From: Kondoa malvinella
Taxonomy: Eukaryota; Basidiomycota; Agaricostilbomycetes; Agaricostilbales; Kondoaceae
Assembly (NCBI GenBank): GCA_039545315.1
Contig: BCIM01000003.1
Location: 1,127,637 to 1,191,636 of the forward strand
DNA length: 64,000 nt
Direction: 5' to 3'
The notes under the pieces are model-generated. The model saw nothing but the letters and a program-made list of their open reading frames with translations, was not told the DNA's origin and did not search any database. The first letter of the stretch is position 1; each line of letters begins with the position of its first letter. The translations under genes were made by a program, and so were the position numbers. Positions 57,418 to 64,000 of this stretch are shown one piece after another.

Positions 57418-57667
57418 TCACAAGTCCATCTACCAGGCGCATAGCGGGCTATAGCAAAGCTGTGAATTGCGATGCCATTAAAGTGGTCGAGAAGTCGACG
57501 CGCTCTGATCGCGTCTTCTCGAAAGCACCTGTCGTTCCTTGTCTCGGTACAGTCGTCAAAGCAGCATATAGTATATCCTTTCAGCCTCTTTAGGCGCTTA
57601 TATCCAAAACTAGATACCTTACGCGCGTCCTGTGCTGGCACATCACAACGCGCTTTGTCAAATTTCA

Positions 57668-59605
57668 ATGCAACAAGATGACAGCCCAGCGTCGACGTCT
57701 GGTCGCTCAACGCCCAGTCGGAGACACATGAAGACGCTGTCACTGCAGCTGAACAGTCCTGTTACAGCTCGACCGATGAGTGCTCGACCGATGAGTCCTT
57801 CCACGAGTTCGCCTGCGCTTTCGAAGAGCGTGAACGATGGCTCGCCTATACCTCGACGTGATCTTCGTCTCAATCTATCACAACGAGGCAGCTTGTCTGG
57901 CAGTAATGATAGACCGCAAACACCAGACAAGGAACCGCATGCGTTGACAAGTCCGACTGGCGTGACTTCTCCTACTGGCTCTCTTGACTATACATCTTCC
58001 CCGCTAGCAGCCCTGTCAGGCCGCACCCCGCCTTCGAATACTTTCACACCAACGCGCTCGCGGAATCGCGGTTCTATCTCGTATCGGCCGGGTGTCAACC
58101 CTATACCAGAGCTCTCTGCAGCTGCTGCTACTTCGCCAGCGCCAGAAGTCAATACATCACCCACTGCTTCATCTTCGGCTTCTATAGATTCAAACAGCAG
58201 CCCGTCGATATCTTCAAGTCGAACATATGCCAAGACAGAACGGGAAAGAGCGAACTCGCCAGTCTCGGATTTGAAGCGGTCCCTACCATCTGCAAGGAGT
58301 GCTGCGACCCTGATCGAGCAACATGGCGACTTGTTATCATTCATTGCCAAGAAGGAGAGGAAATGTCTTGATTTACGTGAAGGTCAGTGCAACTCGACGA
58401 TTACAAGCAGGATCTGACTCTTGGAACAGACCTCAAGCGACATGAAGACGAGCTGAAGATCTACAAACGGAAATGGGAGACAATCATTGCCCGCGAACAA
58501 CAAGCAGCCATTCCCAGACCTGCTCCACCTGACCGTCTTTCCGCCTCGACGCCCTCTCCGCGAACACGGATCACCCACTCTAGTCGACACTCTATATCTT
58601 CCTCCTCGCCCATCACATCGTTGCCCACCGACCAGCAACCAGCTACAGATCTAGCTAAGAAATGGATGGGAGGCATCATGAAATCGGGTCTGGCAGGCTT
58701 CAATGGTATGCTTGAAGGCATGTCAAGTCCTCAATCTCCCGGTACAGAGGCTTTGGGGACACTGCAGGAAGAAGCAGAGGAAGAATCAGATCAGGATACA
58801 ACGGCCAGCAAGCGAACGAGCAACGCTAGTAATGCTTCGACTTCTGCTACCAGTATCGACGAACAGCCAGACTCGACTGATATGGCTCCTTCACTGAGCA
58901 CATCCTCCTTCGCTAGCAGTCAGTCTACAGCTAGTCCGAAAACACCCATGGTCGCAGAAGAATGGGTCAACTCGATACGAGATACTACACCGGTCCAAAC
59001 ACCTTCAATTGCGGATGATAAGGAAGATGCGCAGATTGTTGCTCTGCGGATACAGCAGGCGGAAGAAGAGCGAAAAAAGGCAGAGCTGCTCAAGAAGCAT
59101 GGCAGGAGAAGGAGTACCTTTGATATGCTTGGCGGCTGGTCTGGAGCATGGGAGAAAGCCCTGTCGAGTGAAACGTTCGTCTTTGCTTTCGCTAGCTCTT
59201 ACCCAAGCTTACAAAAAAGTCCTTGGACCGAACAGACTACAATCCTCGAAGAAAGCAGCTATGGCTACCTTCGAAAACATTGAAAAGACCATTCAAGGAG
59301 CGATTGTACTACCCAACAATCCAGCACATTCTCCAGAGACCGCCAACAACCTGCCAATGTTCCCGGATAACGACTACATCAAAGAGCGCGCATCGCCAAA
59401 AGTCCCTCCCAAGCCGAGTGCCTCCTGGGATTGGTCCATGGAGGAAGTCGATCTGCACGATAGCCAGCCCGTCATGTCGCCAACGAAACCAGCAACGGCT
59501 CAAGATCGCATCATTCGCGCGAGAGCACAGCACAAGCGCACCAGCTTACCTTCTGTTCCAGTGGAAGAGAAGGCGGACGAAGCGGACGATTGGGGAGCTT
59601 GGTAG
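57668..59605 (+). CDS. DUF4048-like Ser-rich fungal protein
   Basis: Function unknown. ATG 57668 (MQQDDSPASTSGRS) begins a long Ser/Pro/Thr-rich region with repeated RPMSARPMSP, then a conserved helical island: TLIEQHGDLLSFIAKKERKC then LDLREVQLDDYKQDLTLG, and after it LKRHEDELKIYKRKWETIIA. This island is the part I recognise from fungal DUF4048-type proteins. A later block DLAKKWMGGIMKSGLAGFNG and a charged helix EEERKKAELLKKHGRRRSTF follow. It ends DEADDWGAW, a short acidic-aromatic tail. One intron near 58382-58386 and one near 59178-59200 (joining KALSSE to the TQAYKKVLG exon) are inferred. It is about 620 residues and mostly disordered. Many SP/TP sites make phosphorylation likely. Confidence 0.72.
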
Positions 59606-59963
59606 TAGATGCTTTTGAATTATTGTACAGTCTTTTCAGATCGTGTTGTAATACTAGATACATGAATCGTAGCCCGTGCTATTGAGGTAATTTGCAGCAA
59701 AGATAGATGCCAAATGAAGCTTGGTCAAGGTGATTAAGAGCATGACGTCGACTTGTAGCGAGCTGAGCTTGCATCGTTGTTGTGGAGACACGACCTACCG
59801 CGCATGTAGACATCCGGCTCTATCGCTCAAGCATTCTTCGCCTTCCTGCTACCACTGAGACCATGGCATAGCTTTCGATGGCGCTTCCAATCAGCTCGTT
59901 GGCAATCGGTTGAGCAGTACTAATGACAACATTAGCTTGAGCTTTAAGTTGATAGCGTCCAGC
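59606..59963. other. Convergent spacer
   Basis: About 360 bp between two convergent stops. It contains AT-rich sequence near 59630-59700 suitable for 3' ends. No gene was seen. Confidence 0.4.
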
Positions 59964-60919
59964 TCACCATAGCCGTAAGACGACCAGTGCAGCATCCATA
60001 ACTAGCAGCTGCCTCCGATCTCTGCGTCTTGATCTCTCCAACGAGAATACGCCATTTTCCACAGGTGAAACAGACATATGTCTAGGCATCTTGTACGGAA
60101 CCTGAAGAGACCGACCTTTGAGATATGTGATCCTAGCACTCATCGGAGCAGTCCACTCTGGCGCATCATCGAAGTCTGAACCCATTCCTTCTTCCTCTTC
60201 CTCCAAATCCAAAGGTCCATCAATACCCAGAATGTAAGCAGTAGCCCAGCAATAGCATTCGCAATCCAGCATAATAGTGGTGAGAGAGTCGTTGTCCCCA
60301 ATGTTGGTGATGCTGGTAGCGGTCGGGGACGATTTCCAAGCTGGATGAGCTTCAGCGTTTACCGTTTGACCTTTTGAAAAAACTCGAGCTAGGTGCTGAA
60401 GAAGCTCGGACAGGCGCTTTCGATCTTTGGCTGGTAGAGATTGCATCATTGCGACGCGCCGGAGGTGTAGGGAGCAGGAAGGATCTCATTGGTCCAGACA
60501 GTAGAGTATACCAAAGCGATGTGTACGTAAGCCAAAAGCAGAGGGCGATAGTCATCCGATCCTTCTAAGCCTTTGAGAGTAGTAGTCGAGGCGGAGAGAT
60601 TACCGAGAAGCTCGAATAAGCCAGGGTCAATGTGCTCAGGCGTCTCGAGCAGTCGCTCGAGTTTGGTCCCTTCTTTGACAGCCGTTTGCAGGGCAGCTGG
60701 ATGCTCAGCCGCTAATCTCTTCAGAATCAACACCCTCATCGATAGCCCTTCCATCTCTCCTTGCACCTCTAATCGGAGCAGCTCATTGGCTTGAGCGAAG
60801 GACCGTGCACAGATTGCATCAAGAACGCGCGCAACCTTCTCATCAAGAAGAGTTACTTTGCTGGCTGGTAGCTTGCCCTCGAGGACTTTCATAGCTGGTG
60901 GAATCCATTGTTTTGACAT
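59964..60919 (-). CDS. Unknown helical protein, two overlapping frames probably joined by an intron
   Basis: Not recognised. ATG 60919 gives MSKQWIPPAMKVLEGKLPAS and a helical frame (LDEKVARVLDAICARSFAQA, PGLFELLGNLSASTTTLKGL) that stops at a TGA overlapping the ATGATG of a second frame (MMQSLPAKDRKRLSELLQHL). The second frame runs to 59964 with GIDGPLDLEEEEEGMGSD, EWTAPMSARITYLKGRSLQV and DRRQLLVMDAALVVLRLW. An intron with donor GTATAC (near 60513) and acceptor AAAG (near 60419) would join LAYVHIAL directly to RLSELLQHLARVF in phase, restoring a single protein of about 285 residues. Other donors (GTACAC, GTCTGG) also fit. Both halves look coding, so one gene is more likely than two. No domain, signal or membrane segment is visible. 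Confidence 0.6.
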
Positions 60920-61150
60920 CTTGTTGAGGTTGAGGAGAGGGAAGAGAGGGAACAGTGAGAAAAGTAAGAGAACACGAGACGCGAGAGGTCATTAGAAGAG
61001 CTTCGAGGCGACAAAAAGCATCATGGATGATAGTTCCACGATAAGCCGCAACCTGTGATTTCATTTCACATCGGCCAGACCAGCTGCCTTTGCTTTATTG
61101 TCCGAAATACATATGTCACAGCCTTTCCATACAATTTCAGGCGTCCGCAA

Positions 61151-63053
61151 TTAATGCGAAAGCCGCTTCATTCCGTAGTGGTGTCTTCTTGCTCTTCTGA
61201 TTCTCCTCGTTGCTGCACCATCCTCCATCATCTGTCCGTCAACACAAGACATGCCACCTGCCGTTGCTCCCATATCGATCCATACATCGTTCGAGCACAT
61301 TGACCAGGTCTTGGCTGACGTGCACAAGAAGGTACCACCGACGCAACTCCTTGCAGTTAGATCTGCTTCTAGCGATGTAGAGTTATCGTTCGAGCCAGAT
61401 TGAGCTTTGCCATATTCAGTATCGAGCACCATTTGACCATCAACGCAAGCCATCTGTCAGCAAGTCAGACCTATATCGCCACTCAGAAGGAGAAAAGACG
61501 TACCCCTAGAGCCGTTACGCCCATATCGATCCAAGCTGAGTTGCTGCACATCGACCAAGTGGATCTAGTCTTGCATTGAATAGCGCCAGAAATACATCCA
61601 TCTCCTTCGCTTGCCTCTTCCATTGCAGGCGTACCAAAGACGAGTTTAGCAGGTGTCTTTTCGGCTTCTCCGGCAGATGCAGTAGTCGTGGGTTCTTCTG
61701 GCAATGAGCTGGTCTCTGAAGTAGACACTGCTTCACTAGATGAGCTGGAAGGTAAAGTAGGCACTGCTTCGCTAGAAGAGCTGGAAGATGAAGAAGTTGG
61801 TTCAGACGAAGTTGAGCTGGAAGACATAGGCGTAAGAGCGGAAGAAGGCGTGATAACAACGCTTGACGTAGTCGGGCTCGGAACTTTGGCAGGTGGTGTA
61901 GGAGGTGGTGGTGCAGGTTTCGCAGCAGCAGGTGGAGCGGCCTTAGGAGCAGCCTTAGGTGGTGGTTTGAAAGCCAAACCCTTTGCTTTACCAGACTTGC
62001 TGAGCTTTCCGGTCTGCTTTGCGAAACTGTTGGCTTCTTGGGGTGCGGAACCATCACCTTGAACTGTAACCATCTTGGATTGTTCGATATTGCAATTGGT
62101 CAATTCTGTAACCGGCGAGTTTTCGTCTACTGAAGAGCCCTCGTAGTCCGTCGATACAGCATTGATATGAGGATATTGAACATCGGTGTTTTGTTCGTTT
62201 GTGCAGCTTCCATCGGCGAACACGCTATAGACAGGTCAGAAGAGAACAATACATTGAAAAATAGGTAGACTTACTTGGCGACATACATCTCTGGTCCGGT
62301 GTATGAGCTGCTTGTGCCTTCAATTTCGACCGGCGCGCAATTTTGGTAAAACTCGCGATTGCCGGAATAATCTGATCAGAACATGAGATGCTGCAAAGAT
62401 AGATTGAAGGAATAGACTCACTGATCCAAGACCAAGAGAAGACGGCTTTGCTTGCTCCAGGCAAATCATCCGGTACTTGAAAGGAATATGAAGGCGACAA
62501 GGGACAACCTCCGACGATTCTGTGGATCACGACAAACGTCTTCTGGTCATATGAGACTATAGCAGATATACGATTTAGGTCTTCTGATCGGAAACATCTT
62601 CGAGTCGACTGACCGCTGAACTCGCACGAGCCGCCATTATGCGAAGCTCCTCCTTCGATATCCACTTGCATCTATTGAGGGGATCAGCCATGTTCGATAA
62701 ATGAGTGTAGAAGCGTACTGTAGAGCCAGCTACAAGTTTGCCAGTGACTTCTGTTGAATCAAAGTCCGAAAGGTAGCCTTTGCATAGACCATCCACGCCG
62801 ATAGCAGCGAGCGGAGCTGTGATGGAATCTACAAAAAAGACTTCAGTGACAATATACGGGATCACGGCGTTTTTGCGCACAGTCAGTATTTGCGCTGATG
62901 CCAAGGAGCTTGCTTCGAAAGGGAATTGGGTTGCTCATGGCCATCTGTAGGTACGGCTCAGCAGGCAAACAATTGGCGGAAGGCCACACTCACATGAGCG
63001 GCGGCATTCTGAACAGCGCAAAGGAGTCCGACAGTCAATGCCAAACGGAACAT
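61151..63053 (-). CDS. Secreted AA11-like lytic polysaccharide monooxygenase with two C-terminal Cys modules
   Basis: Predicted copper enzyme that oxidatively cleaves chitin, or a related glycan, outside the cell. ATG 63053 gives signal peptide MFRLALTVGLLCAVQNAAA, and the first intron joins it so that the mature protein begins HMAMSNPIPFRSK: the N-terminal His of the copper histidine brace. Then ITAPLAAIGVDGLCKGYL, the second His in EGGASHNGGSCEFS, VIHRIVGGCPLSPSYSFQVP, VFSWSWI and, after another intron, NREFYQNCAPVEIEG with the axial Tyr. These match AA11 layout. A long Ser/Thr/Pro/Ala linker follows (about 61680-62090). Two related modules close the protein: CISGAIQCKTRSTWSMCSNS with AWIDMG, and CVGGTFLCTSAKTWSMCSND with VWIDMG and GMSCVDGQ, resembling the X278 modules found on some AA11 enzymes. 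The end is basic (RRIRRARRHHYGMKRLSH). Substrate is inferred. Confidence 0.84.
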
Positions 63054-63565
63054 GTTTTGTATAATTGTAGCAGGGAGATCAACTCCTCTTGAGAAAATGA
63101 AAGTGAGGTATTTGAATTGAACAGGTCGTGCGTGAGGGAGAAGAGAGCGGTCAACGCTTCTTGGAGGGCTGGTTGTAAAGGCGAGGAATGCGACAAAAGG
63201 ACGCTAGGAAGTCTGCGGAAGTCTGAAACAGAAGCCCTCGTGACGCTGGCCTTCCTTCTGTCTAGACCGCACGGACACAAGGGAACAGCATCGCCCTCGA
63301 GAACGCGCAAGTATTTATGGGGATAGATGACAGGACAGCCATAGCAACATGAAAATGGAACGACGGGGGGGGGGTCTGAAATGAAATGAGTTCGGCATGA
63401 CGATGATACTGATCTGCCCGCTTGCAACGTGTTGCTCGTGACTACTGCATGAGCAATTGTAGTATTGAAGTGTATCATGGTGCAGCAAAGCATCCGAGAC
63501 ATGATGGATATGAGTGGTGAAAGGCCTAGGAGACTAGCTCAGCTAGCCCTGTCCATGTAATTGCA
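63054..63565. other. Spacer between LPMO gene and truncated gene
   Basis: About 510 bp that includes the LPMO promoter. A run of nine G (63366-63374) is present. No gene was seen. Confidence 0.4.
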
Positions 63566-64000
63566 TCACCTCAAGGGATTACTCGACCCTGCATATTTTG
63601 CTGTACTTCTTCCCCACATCATCTGATCAACCGCCCCATCTAAGCCAACTTCCCTCATCTGTTGCCTTAGTAAATTCGATCCAGTCGAAAGCAGGAACGA
63701 AGCCAAAGCCGCTCGCATCACAGAAAGAAGCTGAACAGTCGCAGGGTCGATCGAATCCCCGCGTCGAGCTGCAGCCATGAGGGATTGAAGTACCGTCTTT
63801 TCAGCAGGGAAGCGCTTGAGTCGAACATCAAAGCTTAGTATCGCGTTCCCATTATCGTCTTTCGTTGGCTCGTATTCGGGGAAAGCTTGCGACATGAGTT
63901 GATCTTCTGGCATATCCGGGTTGTCGAGCTTTGCTTGTTGTAGTGCTTTTGAAATGGACAGCTCAGCGGCAAATTCAGCTGCATCGTAGATTCCGCCTAT
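63566..64000 (-). CDS. Unknown protein, C-terminal part only
   Basis: The frame is open from the window edge (IGGIYDAAEFAAELSISKAL) to the TGA-type end at 63566, so the start lies outside. About 145 residues are visible. They are helical and include MPEDQLMSQAFPEYEPTKDD, AILSFDVRLKRFPAEKTVLQ, SLMAAARRGDSIDPATVQLL and EVGLDGAVDQMMW. I do not recognise the family. No intron is needed in the visible part. Confidence 0.6.
   Translation of the reverse strand: MGGIYDAAEFAAELSISKALQQAKLDNPDMPEDQLMSQAFPEYEPTKDDNGNAILSFDVRLKRFPAEKTVLQSLMAAARRGDSIDPATVQLLSVMRAALASFLLSTGSNLLRQQMREVGLDGAVDQMMWGRSTAKYAGSSNPLR

Noticed and set aside
57327..57743. 138-codon minus-strand frame between the GST and DUF4048-like genes
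   Set aside because: It overlaps the GST last exon and the start of the next gene on the opposite strand and has no motif.
63366..63374. Run of nine G as a possible G-quadruplex or regulatory element
   Set aside because: A single G-run without partner runs nearby does not support a quadruplex; it may be a sequencing-prone homopolymer.

Overview
This is a gene-dense, intron-rich nuclear segment of a fungus, almost certainly a basidiomycete. Nearly every gene is interrupted by short GT-AG introns of about 50-60 nt. Basidiomycete-type families appear: a DUF4048-like protein, an HNH_2-type protein, an AA11-like LPMO, and a single-pass membrane protein with an 'IDDSS...GGW...PGDSA.F' ectodomain. 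The genus cannot be fixed from sequence alone. I saw no provirus, CRISPR array or intact transposon.

Layout. 0-16.4 kb: Ras-GEF (5' end outside the window), TRM11, a PHOSPHO-type HAD phosphatase, lysyl-tRNA synthetase, a plasma-membrane Na+/H+ antiporter, a membrane protein, a C2/proline-rich Inn1/Fic1-like cytokinesis protein, and OST2. 16.4-24.3 kb is gene-poor: two F-box/LRR-like genes, an unclear coding-like stretch, a degenerate tRNA-Ala-like sequence and a diverged 60-bp repeat pair flanking the second F-box gene. 24.3-36 kb: a disordered protein, TFIIA small subunit (TOA2), a small coiled-coil protein, MRP51-like mitoribosomal protein, CLP1, ALG3, an HNH_2-type protein and a short MetE-like methyltransferase. 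36.4-50.1 kb: a secreted Asp-rich repeat protein, enolase-phosphatase UTR4, 5-aminolevulinate synthase HEM1, a C2H2/Fungal_trans transcription factor, an FAD monooxygenase, SUMO E1 subunit UBA2, and a small mitochondrial-type protein. 50.7-64 kb: SPT6, a GST, a DUF4048-like protein, an unknown protein, a secreted AA11-like LPMO with two C-terminal Cys modules, and the 3' end of an unknown gene.

The genes are mostly unrelated housekeeping functions: tRNA modification and charging, N-glycosylation (OST2, ALG3), transcription and RNA processing (TOA2, CLP1, SPT6), haem synthesis, methionine metabolism (UTR4, MetE-like), sumoylation and Ras signalling. They are not a pathway cluster. Packing is tight: several divergent pairs share 70-250 bp promoters, convergent stops lie 1-110 bp apart, and CLP1-ALG3 are 38 bp apart on one strand. 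Exon joins below were worked out by hand from reading frames and splice motifs, so CDS spans (first to last coding base, introns included) are more reliable than individual junctions.

The most interesting items are the LPMO with tandem Cys modules, the Asp-rich secreted protein with an unresolved 30-bp tandem repeat, the alternative mitochondrial/cytosolic starts of lysyl-tRNA synthetase, the three Cys-Pro haem motifs at the HEM1 N-terminus, and the decayed 18.6-24.3 kb region. I did not find a convincing wholly new multi-gene system.
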